Below are positions 1 through 12,618 of a stretch of 64,000 bases of DNA, piece by piece. Location of the stretch: the NCBI GenBank assembly GCA_964007475.1, contig OZ023274.1, forward strand, positions 23,952,043 through 24,016,042, given 5' to 3'. The stretch comes from Hybos culiciformis. Lineage: Eukaryota; Arthropoda; Insecta; Diptera; Hybotidae. Position numbers and translations under genes: made by a program. Under the pieces are notes generated by a model. It was not told the DNA's origin, made no database searches, and saw nothing but the letters and a program-made list of their open reading frames with translations. Positions within the stretch are counted from its first letter, which is position 1; every line of letters begins with the position of its first letter.

Positions 1-578
1 TATGTGAAAAATATCAAAAATAAAAAAAAATAAAAAAAAAATTGTTTATGTTTTATATTTTTTAAGCGACATTAAAAATATCATTGTCTCTATACAGATA
101 AGTCTATGACAGCAGCGCAACGCTCTTGCAACTTATAGTAAATTAAAAAAAATATATATAAAATTTACACAGACCACCTTGAAGTAAAATGCTGTCTATG
201 CCAGTACAATGTACATTCGAAAATGCACAGACTATGGATAATTATGTTTTACCAACGATAGTCAGTGGTAAATTATAATAATTAAAAAAATTAAATAAGG
301 ATACTTATTTTGCTTTTAAAAAAATTATAAAAAAAAAAATACGAAAATTCAAAATAATGTGAATATAGAAATCATTTTAGGCGTATTGCTTTCGAAGAAA
401 AAAGCAAAATTTAGCTGACAATGTCATAAGAAAATGGTAATTAAAACTTAATATTTTTTGAATTTTTGGCTTCAAACTATTCCAAAGTCATATACAATTT
501 GCTCTCTTTTTATATTCTTTTGGTTATCAAAAAATTAATATATTATGGAAAGTAAATATCAAAAATATAATTATAATT
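1..578. other. AT-rich DNA, no gene seen
   Basis: A/T-rich non-coding sequence with homopolymer A runs. I see no coding frame, RNA gene or inverted repeat that I can support. Confidence 0.6.
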
Positions 579-988
579 TCACAAAACCACCAGCTCGTTA
601 ACATCACTTAATCACCGTCGTAATGTAGATGCACTTTCCATTTTTTATAAATACCTTGTTGGAACGGATATGTGTTCCCTGAAAGTAAAGGCCCTACTTC
701 CTCTAATTCAAGTATTTTCACGCCAAACACGTATCGCTTCAATGTCACACCCATATTTCGTCAAAATTCCCAGATGTGATAGAACGAACTTCGGAGATTC
801 GTTTTCAGTTCGCACCTCGAAAATGTGGAATGCTCTCCCATCAAAATTGTTCCCGACAGCTGGCGGACGTTTGATTTACGACTTGCGCCGATTTAAGAAG
901 AGTGTAAATGATTACCTCCTAACTGTCTCACTTTTTAATCCCGTCTAAACTTCCTGTCCCCATTACCAAATAACTTTAATAAAAAAAA
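579..988 (+). pseudogene. 5'-truncated jockey/CR1-like LINE fragment, C-terminal end of reverse transcriptase ORF
   Basis: This is the last part of a non-LTR retrotransposon ORF2. The open frame (670-948, 92 codons, readable in part from about 588) contains the C-terminal signature of insect jockey/CR1-like polymerases: a TR..S.SHPY block, a PRCDRT block, an F..RT.KMWNALPS block and a final FKKSVNDYL stretch. This region lies downstream of the polymerase domain and has no known catalytic residues. A stop at about 946-948 is followed by a short 3' UTR and an AATAAAAAAAAA tail. It is about 90% similar by eye to the end of the fragment at 3937-4885. Its 3' UTR lacks roughly 45 bases that form a hairpin in that other copy. 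It is a dead 3' fragment. Confidence 0.85.
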
Positions 989-3650
989 AGGCACAAGTAA
1001 TTTTATTTAATTTTTATAAATTTTTTAGAAACATCAAATTTCATATGCATCGACAACTAAATAAATTAGCATCCAGATATTACAAAAAAAATAATATCTG
1101 TAACAAATATCTAATGTATGAAATGTCAAATGAACTCAACGGATATAAAAGTAGACAGTAATGAAATTATATTCTATTCTGTGACATCTCTTCATGTGGT
1201 TATTATTTTTCCATTATTGTTAACCTATATATACAAAAAATGTTCTGAATTCGTTTCTGGAATTCAGTCTAAAAATTCATGCTTTTAATTGCTCTGTACC
1301 TGTTGAGTTCATTCTATTTATTTAATTTTTCTATATATTCAATATGTATATATAACTTTTTTTTTTGAAGTAAAATCAAAAACTAAATATAAAAATTAAA
1401 ATCAATAAAATTTTCCTTATTTACCAATAATTAAATTAATATTGAAAATGTGTTAAAAATATTATATTTATATAATAATGTGTAGATTATGTATTCGTTT
1501 ATGGATAAATGTCGATAATATAAAAATGTCATTTTTCGTTTATAACCAATAATGTAATAATCACAACATAACTACTGTGCAGTATATATACCTAAAATGT
1601 ATATATTTGTTGGTACATGAATTTATTCCTTAATTGCATACATATATTTTTGATACTGGCCAATTTATTTTTTTAAATATTAATAAAATTTTATGCAAAT
1701 TCAATTTACTTATCTCTATCCAAAATAGAAGAAAAAAAAAAAAACGAAAATAAAATATTTGAAATTTTCAATAACCTATGTAAAATGTAGAAAATTTTTT
1801 CCCAAAACCAAAATATAGAAAATTGGATAAATTTATTTTTTTATTTTTTTTTTCCTGCATACCAACGAATATTTTATTAGGTACCTCTACCTACTGCAAA
1901 TATTTTCAAAATATAAACATTTAGAAAATGTTCTCGTTCGGTTTTTCATGCCATCATCATTGTGCATATACATTTATTTATATGTATGTATATGAAATTC
2001 AATTCAAAAAATTTTGTGCAAGCAACTATTATATTATTATACCAAATCCAAATAAAGTGTATCACTTGCAATATTTTTAACACTTTAAAGAATTTCTTTA
2101 AGATAAATTTTATGTTTACCTTAAAGCCAACAAAAAAAAAAAAAAAATCATAAAATAAATATACAACATCATTACATAGTTTTATTTTATTCCAAGTTAT
2201 ATTATAAATTGTTTTGAGGAGCAAAATATTGTAAAAATGTTATTTTACTTCTTCAAATAAGATGAATGCAAATGCCTAGAAATTTTCATTTTAAGATTCA
2301 AAATTCATGTTATGAAATTAAGAAGTTATTACTGACCGATTTTTTAAATATTTTTATCATTTTAGCTATTTTTAATAAACCCAATAAATAAATAATTATA
2401 TACACAACTTGTTGATAAAAATATATGTTTAATATTTTAAGCATCTTTAAACAAAAATGAATTCACATTATTTTCTCACTCACTAACATTTAAACAAGAA
2501 GAGATAAAATTTTGGAAATTTTTCCCCCATTAAGGATCCCCATTTTACGTTAATATACAATTTTTGTTCTTTTAAGCGGTTTCTTTTGAAGCTGTTCATA
2601 TTTTTCAAGTTAGAAAAAAGTTGTTGATCTTAATCGACAAAAGGAGAGATTTTAAAATAATAAAAACAATATTTTCCTCATATTTTGAGCTTGAAAATCA
2701 CTAACAACAATATTGCAAAATTAACAAATTAAATTTATCTTATAATACACAAATTTGATTCTTACCTTAATTTTAAACTAAAATCTCAGTATATTATATG
2801 TATATTTTTTTTCTGAAAACTCTTTGGAGAGGGATTTTTCTTAAAAAAAAAAAAATTAAAATTTATGAAAAATATTTAAATTGTTGGTACAATATGAAAA
2901 ATTATACCACCAGCACGTTGTTGTGCTTGCTAAAATAATGAAGGCAAAAATATTTTACAATAATTTTATTTATTTTTTTTATTTTTTAAGTTTTATAACG
3001 ATATCAAATTTAAAAAAAAATCCTAAGGTTATACCTTGTCTGCCTAACCTAAATTGTATCTGAAGTATAAGAATTGTTTTTATATATGTACGTATATGGG
3101 TATTAAGAAAATTTGCGGCGCGCGATAACATCATGTCACGTTTTGCAATTTACACATTCAATGCACCCATTGTTTATAACACATTCGTGAATTTTAAAAT
3201 GATTTATGGCAATTTTATAATATTATATTTATTTTTTTTTATTAACTCCAATTTTTTTTTTTTTTTTTTACAGAATTTCGTGAAAAATCTCATCATTTTT
3301 TATTTTATTTTTTTTATTATTAAAATTTTATCTTACTAACATAAATATCCCGTATTATTATACTATGTAGTTACAAGAGATTATAATAATGTGTTAAAAA
3401 TCAAAATGCATCTTAAGAAATATATCGCGCATAATTATGTGAAATTAATTTCTTTTAAAATATGATTTGAAAAAAAAAAAAAAAAAAACTGGAACGATTT
3501 TGCTGAAAGGGCAGGATTAAAATCAAAATTTTTATTATATAAAGTTTTCTGTAATTTTGGTGTACAAATTTAATGTAATCAATTTAATTTTCTGAATTTA
3601 ATGTTATTCCAAAATTTCGATATTTTATACAGTCCCACATAGAGCAAGTT
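989..3650. other. AT-rich DNA, no gene seen
   Basis: Non-coding, A/T-rich, with poly-A and poly-T runs (for example near 2133, 3250 and 3470). The few short open frames are Phe/Ile/Lys-rich low-complexity translations and are not credible genes. Confidence 0.6.
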
Positions 3651-3656
3651 CTCTGT

Positions 3657-3727
3657 AAAGTCCTATTAGGCTATAAATAAGTCCTATTAGGCTGTAAATA
3701 AGTGTGAGGGCAAAAAAGGCCCTCGCT
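3657..3727. repeat. Short tandem repeat followed by a hairpin
   Basis: Two copies of a unit of about 23 bp beginning AAGTCCTATTAGGCT run from 3657 to about 3702. A small hairpin follows (about 3705-3727) with GAGGGC paired to GCCCTC across an A-rich loop. No associated gene is visible. Confidence 0.6.
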
Positions 3728-3936
3728 AAAAACTAAGGTAAAAATTATTTTTATATCTAGATTTCTCAATTTGTGTATTTCAATTGAAAAAAAAAATATT
3801 ATTTATATTTATTTCAGTTTATAAAATTATTTTATTAATTATAAATATTTCTTCTCACGATTTTGTTCGTGAAAAAATATCAATTAATGAGCCATAAATT
3901 TAGTTTAACAAAATTAACAAACAACTTGATCTTTTA

Positions 3937-4885
3937 ATGCATATAACATTTTTATTTCCAAATAAATATTCAACTACTAAAAGCAACTTCCTGCAAAGTA
4001 GCATAAATCACGACCTTTCCAAAATCTCGCAATGGGGTCTTCTCAACAGAGTTGAGTTTAACGGATCAAAAACTCAATGCTGCCTAATTTCTAGAAAACT
4101 GTCAACTTTTGATCCCAAATTTTCTTTCCAAGGAGAAATTATTGGCAAATCTGGAAACCTTGACATTTTAGGTTCGAAAATAACTAGCGATTTAAGCTGG
4201 AAAATTCATATTTCCGAACGGCAAAAAACGCAGCAAAATGTCTTGGTTTTTTAAGAAGATGTAAACAATACATTTCTCCCTCTGATCTCTTAAATATTTA
4301 CAAATCCTACATATACGATCAAAATTAGAATACTATTCGCATATATGGGCTGGTGCTCCAAAAACCCACTTTGAGTACCTGGATAAAGTTCAGAGAAGGG
4401 CTATTAGATTGATAAACAATCACCAAACCACCAGCTCATTAACATCACTCAATCACCGTCGCAATGTACGTTCACTTTCCATTTTTTATAAATACTTTGT
4501 TGGAACGGATACGTATTCCCTGGAAGTAAAAGCCCTACTTCCTTCACTTCAAGTATTTTCACGTCAAACACGTACCGCCTCAACGTCACACCCATATTCC
4601 GTCAAAATTCCCAGATGTGATAGAACGAGCTTCGGAGATTCGTTTTCAGTTCGCACCACGAAAATGTGGAATGCTCTCCCATCAAAATTGTTCCCGACAG
4701 CTGGCGGACGTTTGATTTACGACTTGCGCCGATTTAAGAAGAGTGTAAATGACTACCTCCTAACTGTCTCACTTTTTAATCCCGTCTAAACTTCCTGTCC
4801 GCATTACCAAATCCATACTTCTTTAAGTATAAAAGATATCCTACCTAGTGATTTGGTAACTTTAATAAAAAAAAAATAAAAAAAA
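3937..4885 (+). pseudogene. 5'-truncated jockey/CR1-like LINE fragment covering the second half of the reverse transcriptase ORF
   Basis: Broken 3' half of a jockey/CR1-like ORF2. Homology begins just after where the catalytic YADD box should be (the first residues resemble the segment directly following it), so the polymerase active site is missing. The first frame (3937-4254) carries the DLSKISQWGL..N..KTQ block typical of the palm/thumb region. The frame then shifts near 4240, and a frame at 4409-4789 carries the SLSIFYKYF, TRTASTSHPYSVKIPR and TKMWNALPS blocks up to the natural stop. At least one further indel lies near 4320-4400. The 3' UTR contains an ACCAAATC...GATTTGGT hairpin and ends in an A-rich tail at about 4885. 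It is the same family as 579-988. Confidence 0.88.
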
Positions 4886-6297
4886 GAAACATTTTTATTT
4901 CATTTACTTGCCTAATTTGCTTTTGGATAAATGCGTCTTGGTCTCTATTTTCGAATATAAGAACATAAAATATTAAGTTTTTCCGGAAGAAAAACAATCT
5001 AGATTCTGATTATTCTATAGATTGATTATAGCTTTTATTTTGACCAACATAAAACATTATACCCTATTCACAGTAAAGCTTCAAAAGTGGTTTTTACTGT
5101 ATTTTCCATTTAATTAGATAACATAATATTTAAAACTATATATTTTTGGAAAAACAAAAAACAAAGTGTTCAAACTATATCATGGAACTTATTAAATTTT
5201 TGGCATGTAGAATGGCTAAATTTATTATTTTTAAACGTTTAATATAATTTCATGACTTCTTTAAACTTTGAGTTCCGTAATAAAGTAAGTACTCCATATG
5301 AGGTAAAAAAAATAGAAATCCAAAAATCCCAACACAGAATATTGTATTTGTATTTCCCGCATAATTGTTTTTATGGTTCATTTACTTAAAAAAATAGTAA
5401 AATAACAACATTTTTATAATATCAATATAGTTAATATAATAAACAATGACCAAACCTTTATCAATTTTTATTATCCCTTATTATAAAAAAAAAGAGCTAT
5501 ATAATTACATATCTATGCAAGCTAAATTCAAAGCCTATAATACCATTATAATGACGCGACCGGATGATGGTTGTACATAGAGACTAGGTATTAGGAGTTT
5601 TTATTTCAAAAAAGATGATAACTTAAATGTTGGATATATGTTACCTTCCCGCTATATTTATTTAGTTATCATACAGAATGTATTATATATATATTTTTTT
5701 AACCATAAAAATATTTAAAAGATAAAATTTATTTTTATACATATATTTCTTTTTTTTTTTATAGTTTTGAAAATCAATTACAAGCATTAAATATAAAATA
5801 ATATAAAATTCACACTTATACGTGAAACATAAAAAAAAAGCTTTGATTATTTACTTTATGCAGCAATTTTATTAAATTATTATTATTACAAAAAAAAAAT
5901 AATGATAATAATTATAAAATAAATGTAAGTATAGGGTTAACTCAATAATAAAAGTAATATAACCATGTGTAGGAATATGAATATTTTCTTCAATGCAGCA
6001 CTGCAGTATAATGGTGCTATTGAAGTTTTATGGGATTACTATTGACCGTTTTTCTTATGTGAAGATGTTTGGCGGAAAAAAAAAAGATTATGTTAAGTAC
6101 AATTCGCTACAGTTGGGAGAAAGAAACGCATTAGAAATCTTTAGGTTATGTAGAAACTATATATAATTTAATTATTAAGTCGTATTTAATTTGAATATCT
6201 GAGGATTACAATTCGATACCAAAAATAGTTGTGAAAAAGGATTTCTATAGTTCGAAACTGAAAAGTCTCAAGTCTTATTTATTCATATTTTTTTGTA
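4886..6297. other. AT-rich DNA, no gene seen
   Basis: Non-coding A/T-rich stretch. I find no supported feature here. Confidence 0.55.
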
Positions 6298-6305
6298 AAT
6301 TCAGC

Positions 6306-7764
6306 CAGGGGCAAATTGACACCTATGTCGCTTTTAGGCACTATTAAAAAAACTTATGAAATAACACATTTTAGAAAAGACTTTAACATATTTATATTTT
6401 CTTTCTTAACTTTAAACTTAAAAATACATTAATTATATCAGAAAAATTAATTTCTGCCAAAACATCATATTCGAAGTTCTACGACAAAAAAAATTTTATG
6501 AAAATTTGACGCCCATTATTTGCCGCCCTAGGCTCGAGTCTAGTGTGCCTATTTCGTCCCATCAATGCTTATTTGTCGTAACTGATTTTTTTGATATTTT
6601 GATATTATTGTCTCATATATACTAAAAATTTTAAATCTTTTTTTACACGTATCCAGATGACGATACCTAGCTCCAATTCCGAGATATTCAGTATCGACTT
6701 TATCGTAAACGAAAAAAAATCGTGCTTATTTGTCTTACCTGATAAACTAATATTTTTTTATATGAGAAATTTTAGTTTTTTATTAAAGTACACTTCAGAC
6801 ACTTTGAATTCCTGTTTGTCGTATTAAATACTTGATTTTATTTTTTTCTTCTTTTTGAAAACTAATTTCTTATTTGTCGTATGTTTAAAAAATATATAAA
6901 ATTAGGCGTATCTTGTCATTAACAATTGGCTGCTTATTTGTCGTTCACAATACTGTAGTGTTTCATATAAGGCAAGTTTGTTAAGTCTTATTTGATTTCT
7001 GATTTGTCGTACTCTATACAGATTTTTAATAACTAAAAAAAATTTAAATTTGGGGCTCTTTAAAATCGGGGCCCGGGTGCCTTGCATCCGTCGCACCCCC
7101 AGAAGGCCGGCTCTGCACACACACACACCTTTATATGAACTTCATCACTTAATTAATTCTGTCTAGCTTAGATATAAACCTAAACCTAAAATTTAGTGCA
7201 ATCACTATTATATTTTTTAATTAAGCGGAAATCCCGGGATTTTTGGTTGAAATCCCGGGATTACGAGATTCAATTTTTCAACCTGGATCCCGGGATCCCG
7301 TTTGAGAAGCCCTAGTGTGAATAGTCTTGTTAACGTTGATCAGTACCATCCGCCTCTATCTTTTTCATATTGTTACAGAGCCCCTACAATTCCCTTAAAA
7401 GCAAAAACTTGATTTTAGGTGTAGTTTGTATAGAAATTAGATAAAAACCTCTTTGTTTCTTAAATGTCGTAACTGCACTTTTTTGTCAGATACGACAACG
7501 ATCGAAACGTTTTAGAGCAGATACGACAATTTACAAAGATTCGAAGCTTAATAACTCAAAAACTATTAACGTTGAAAGAAAGTGCTTTCACGAGAAAAAA
7601 GTGATCCCGTCGTAGAAACGAATGTTGTTTTGAAATTGTTAATAAAACTAACAGATCGGCTATAATCATAGCTTTTGAACTTTAAACTCGATTATCTCAA
7701 AACTAGGTTTATGTTAGTTGCGACAAATAAGCATTGATGGGACGATTTTGTAAATCCAGCACTG
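6306..7764. mobile_element. hAT-like MITE, split by a nested element
   Basis: The outer ends form an imperfect inverted repeat: CAGGGGCAAATTGACAC at 6306 against TAAATCCAGCACTG at the right. Flanking 8-mers (AATTCAGC at 6298-6305, GCTTCAGC at 7765-7772) match at 6 of 8 positions, consistent with an old hAT 8-bp target duplication. The internal text (GGCACTATTAAAAAAA, GCCCTAGGCTCGAGTCTAG) closely resembles the MITE at 45455-45692, which lacks the middle 1.2 kb. That comparison identifies 6557-7742 as an insertion. There is no coding capacity. Confidence 0.6.
6557..7742. mobile_element. Inverted-repeat element with a repeated TTATTTGTCG unit, nested in a hAT-like MITE
   Basis: Perfect terminal inverted repeats of about 22 bp begin TCCCATCAATGCTTATTTG on the left and are mirrored at 7721-7742. 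The interior repeats the subterminal motif TTATTTGTCGTA at least six times in the left and middle part (near 6570, 6727, 6810, 6870, 6930, 7000), with reverse-complement forms (ACGACAA) near 7490-7530. This is the same plan of inverted arrays of a short unit as the elements at 22550, 47098, 54865 and 57048. The target duplication is degraded (CCTATTTCG against ACGATTTTG, 6 of 9). The interior also holds a GC-rich stretch at 7061-7115 whose reverse complement begins CAGAGCCGGCCTT like a hAT MITE end, a short CA run at 7114-7127, and a cluster of CCCGGG palindromes at 7228-7303. Confidence 0.65.
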
Positions 7765-7772
7765 GCTTCAGC

Positions 7773-8935
7773 CTTTAAAACATGACCTAGTTGGTCTTTT
7801 GTGTCTTCAATTAAATTGACGGTTGTATCAATTCAACCAATTTGTAAACTTTTTCAGTGAAAAAACATTTGCAATTTTTTTTTTGTTTTTCTCATCTTCG
7901 AAGACAGACTGACAGAATATCGTATTACCTGTATAGCAAAAATAAAACTATTTTTATTAACAACAAAATTTTATTCGGACAGCTATATTTTTTTTTTAAC
8001 ATTTTTACACTTTCAAGCCAAAGCAAAAAAATAAAATTTCAAAAAATTATTGTTTAAAAATAAATATATTTAAATTTTATTAAATTTATTTTATATTTTT
8101 AAATAGAAAAAAAAAGAAACCAACATAAAACATAAAAAAAAAAAAATAATAAGATAAAAAACAATTGATTTTCCCTTTTGTGTTTTAGTTTCGGTTTTCA
8201 CGATTTCTCAAATTGACAAAATTCAATTAAACTTGATTTTTATTCTTGTTAACAAGAAAACATTTTTTTTTGTTTAGCGAGAGAGGGGATATAACATAAA
8301 TATAAAATTCGAATTGAATTCGTTATTTAATTTTCAATAATTTTTTTTTTTTATATGTGGGAAGAAAATTGAATAGAAGTGCATCACTTCAAAAAATATA
8401 AAATGTTTTTCTCTTCTTCTTCAATTTCATATATGATCTCTTGGGTATTTCGCCAAATTTCATGGTATCCACATAAACATACAAAAAAAAAATAATATTA
8501 AAAAATTGTAAAACATTATTGATTGAATTTTATAGAAAAATCAAAATGATTATATGGAGATAGATATTTTCATTTGACCCGCAAGCAATGGATTCATTTT
8601 TATTTGTGAATAAATTTTCATAATTTCGGCTTGATAGAAGAGAATAATACCCTTATGAATGCTAAAATTATGTTCGTTTCTGTTTTTTATATATATTATA
8701 TATATAGTAACAATCGTCTTCAAATCAGTGTTCTCTTTAAAAAAAACTCCAAATTAAAATTTCAAGCTTAGGCGCAAAGTGGAGTTTTCTGGAAAATATC
8801 GCAAAAAAGTGCATAAATAGTTTATTAGTACAGATTTTAGGACAAATTTTAAGAAAACCTTTAAAATTTTTGAACGAATTTTAGTGAAAATTTTTGAACA
8901 AATTTTAGTAAAAATTTTTGACACAAAAACTTTTA
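7773..8935. other. AT-rich DNA, no gene seen
   Basis: Non-coding, with poly-T and poly-A tracts and a short TATATA run near 8690-8705. Nothing else can be supported. Confidence 0.55.
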
Positions 8936-8939
8936 AGTA

Positions 8940-9485
8940 GGGTTGTGGGTCGGGCTGTGTTGAGGATCAGGTAATTTTTTCTGTCATGCTAAGTTAATTG
9001 GCGGATCTAACTACTGTCAAATTTTTGTTTTGACCTAAGGTGGTTTTTAAGCGAACACCGAAGTGAATGAACGTATTGCTTATACAAGATGCATAATCCA
9101 TGTGTGAAAATCGATAAAAAAGAGTGATATTAAGATTTTTTGAAAATGCTATTTTTTTTTAGTAAATGAATCGTAAACGGTGAATTGAATGCATTAACAT
9201 TTAATTCAAATCTTATATTTTTTGAATTGGTATGGTATTGTGATGATATACGAGTCGAAAAATTCGAGGTGACCCACAACCCACCCACTTTTTTTTTTCG
9301 ACATTTTTTCACGTGCTCACAAAAATTGTCATAAAATTTTTTGAGTTTTTTGAATCACTAAACTTTCTTCGGAGAAAAGTTGCGTAAGAACATAACCTTT
9401 CCAACAAGGTATAACACTACATACTTTATTTTGATAATTTAGGACTTATAGGCCAAAAACAAAACCCGACCCACAACCCAGCCCT
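8940..9485. mobile_element. Probable MITE with GGTTGTGGGTCGGG inverted ends
   Basis: The left end reads TAGGGTTGTGGGTCGGG and the right end is its near reverse complement, CCCGACCCACAACCCAGCCCTG. An additional internal GACCCACAACCCACCC lies near 9270. About 545 bp separate the ends. No convincing target duplication is visible, so the superfamily stays open; the CAGGG-like end suggests hAT. There is no coding sequence. Confidence 0.55.
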
Positions 9486-12364
9486 GTCCCCTAAATAAAT
9501 TTAAGATGATTTCAAATTTAGATTGTGATTGAAATATAAAAAAAATATTTGATATATTAATTTTCTAATTTTATGTGTATTTTTATTATTTGTCAAAGAT
9601 AGCGTGTTTTCGAACAACAAATCATTATAACAAACATTAAAAACTCACACAATTTTGATGAACATATAGATTGTGATTTTCTTCTTTTATATATAAGTAG
9701 CTTAAAAGTGCCTATTTAACTCTGATTCCAAAATGACAAATACGGAATTACTTTTCATACTTTAAATGTGTAAAAAAAAATATTGTATTTTACGTTATTT
9801 ATCAAAAATCCAACTGTTATAATTACTAAAATCTTACAGCTATCTATAAGTTTAATCTTACTATTTGAACAACATTTTTAATTCCATCTGGTCTGTGTTA
9901 ATATTTTTGAGCACTTCATATTTATTTCATTGACACATCCGTTCAACGTTTTGTTTTATCTATCCACATTAAAAACTGGTTTAATTTTCAAACTATAAAC
10001 TTGGATGGATTAATTGATTCAAAATCTTGTGTAACTCATTAATGTATAGTCTTTTTTAATTTTAAGTATGCAGTTTTTTCCTTACTGTTTTTTTATCATA
10101 TAAATTCAGATTAATAAAAAAATATTTAATTAATATCCTTGTTTTGGAATATTAAAAGTAAATAAGTATAATTAAAAAAAATCTTTTTCAATTTTTAGAA
10201 AGGAAAAATGAAAAAAAAAACTGAATTTCGAATTTTTCGAGATCACAAAAAAAAAATTGTGTTTTTAACCAATCTAAAATGAAAATGTCATGTTAAAGAA
10301 AGTTTTTCTATTTTCTAATGATTTTGAAGAATTTATGTGTTTGTGTCTTTTTTTTTTTGTGATGTTTTCATTTCGAAATTGATCTCTTGGGAAATTAAAG
10401 GACTTTCAATCTTTGGTATAGATTTATAATTAAAAAAATTATTATTTTAATGGAAAAGAGTGAAAAAAAAAAACTTAAATATAGTTTTGCCCCCAACAAA
10501 ATTTCATTAGCAATTATAACCAAAAGAAAAATTTTATTTTCTTTTTACATGAAAGTTATATACATGTTTATTGACAACAACTTAAAACGGGTAAAATTTT
10601 TGAAATAATAAAGAGTTGGCATCCAAACTCTTAAATTAATTTATTTGGAAACTTCGAACCAAATACTTAAAAATAGGGCAGCAGGCTATGGGAAAAACTA
10701 ACTTCTAATCCACGACTTAATGATATTGAAAATATTTCCGAGAAAAATAATTTCGAAAGATAGGCAAAAGAAAAAAGATTGAAAATTCTGCCTTTGTGGA
10801 AATGAGTTTGAAGAATTTGATCTCATAATTTTTCTTGCTGGATCGGCGGCAATTAATAACTCTGAGCCTGCAGTGGAAAGCTAAGTTGAAAATTTTTCAA
10901 TTGCAATAATTCAAAATTATAAAATAATAATAATAATAAATCAAGAGTGGATGTTGTCTGTAATTTAAAGTTCATTGATTTCTTAATAATTTTGTGAATA
11001 CATGTAAATGTTACAAATTTTATGTTCATATCGTTATGAAAATAAAAAAAAATAAACTACATATATGTATAAATGGTGTTTTCTTATATATGCTTGTTGA
11101 AAACAACATAAATACGTATTTTTTTTTTTTTTTTTGCTTTTTTTACCACAATAATTTCGATTTCTTTTCTTCTCAAGTGCAAATTATGCAAATTTTTTTA
11201 TGATTGCACAACATAAACGTTTACCTCTGAAAATATGTTATAAAATATAGGTACAACTCTCTTGGTTGTACATCATACATTTTTACTTAATTGCTATTTT
11301 TTAAACTAGGTTAAAAATATATATATATATATGCTTAGATTCAAATGTGATATACTCATTCACACGAAAAATTATGCAAATTATCTCCTTTTTTTTTTTT
11401 CTTCCCTATTTATGTTTTCCATATTTTTTTTTCGTTTATTTTAACTTACAACATAATAATATGTATTTTTTATTGGAAAAAATTTATTATTATGAAAATA
11501 AAAGGAAGCATATTTTTAATATTAACTATAGATGATTTTTATGTTTTGTGCAATGAATTTTGTTGCAATAGCTTGGCTAGAAGAGGATCCCCAATTCTAT
11601 ATTTACAGATTTATTTCTCTAATTCTAGTACTTTACAGTTGTTTTAAAGAGCTTTTTATTGTACTGTCGTTAAAATCGGTAATATTTGTCATTAAATTTA
11701 ATCATGTTCGTTAGATTCGCTGTTTTGAGGTAGAATTTGTTTCATTCTCTAATTTCCGAAGTCTCTTCTTTATTTTAATAATTTTTAAAATTCCCTCTGG
11801 TTTTCTATTACCCAAAAGCTATACTTCCCACAAGCATTGGATATAAGGGCATCTAGAATAAATTTTTTGTAATATCACTGACTTTAAAAGACGAAACATC
11901 AAATTTGTCTATGTATTAAGGTCGAATAAGTTTTTCAAACAAAAGTCAAATTTTTGTATTGAAAATTTATTTTTATTTTTAAAAAATTTTTTTTTTTATA
12001 AGACAAACAAGGACTATCAATTTGACATGTAAAAGTAAGTATAAACATAAAGGAAGTATAAATAGAGGAACTAGTCCCATACAAAAAATTCGAATAAAAA
12101 AAGTTGAACAAAATTAGATCAGACCCCCAAGCTTTTATTTTTTTTAGAATATAACGCTATAACGAGAGAGCTTTATAGCTTTTAAAATATTTTTTTTATA
12201 AAGCTTTTAAAAATAAACAAAATATTTCCTTTATTATAATTGTATTTTAATGTTTACTAGTATTTGTTCTCTATAAAAAAAAAAATTGGGTTAGATAAAT
12301 GTAAATAAAAAAATTATTTTTGAAAGCATTAATAAATTCATTTTATTACATGTTTAATTTACAT
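9486..12364. other. AT-rich DNA, no gene seen
   Basis: Non-coding. It contains homopolymer tracts and a short AT microsatellite at about 11318-11335. The open frames are low-complexity Phe/Ile/Lys translations and are not credible genes. Confidence 0.55.
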
Positions 12365-12618
12365 ATCGTCGGTCTCGTGCATAAATCACGAAACTGTAAT
12401 TTTGGCCGTTTTGACCTAATATTGTAGAAAAATCATAAAAAACTAAAATTTTAATATGTTCAAAGTTAGAAGTTGAAAGCTGTCATAAATTATATATACG
12501 CAATGACTATTTCTATTTTCCCGAAAATATCAAAACGTACTAAAAAAAAGAAATTTAAATCCAATTTTCTCAAAACTATGTTTTTGCAGTTCCGTGATTT
12601 TTGCATGAGACCGACGAT
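12365..12618. mobile_element. 254-bp MITE with 32-bp terminal inverted repeats
   Basis: The left arm 12365-12396 (starting ATCGTCGGTCTC) is mirrored by the right arm 12587-12618 (ending GAGACCGACGAT), with roughly 28 of 32 positions matching. The interior is A/T-rich and non-coding. I could not fix a target duplication, so no superfamily is assigned. Confidence 0.75.

Noticed and set aside
1946..2224. Overlapping open frames on both strands at 1946-2224, and similar Phe/Ile/Lys-rich frames elsewhere in 1-21000
   Set aside because: They are low-complexity translations of A/T-rich DNA with no domain, splice context or repeat of the frame.
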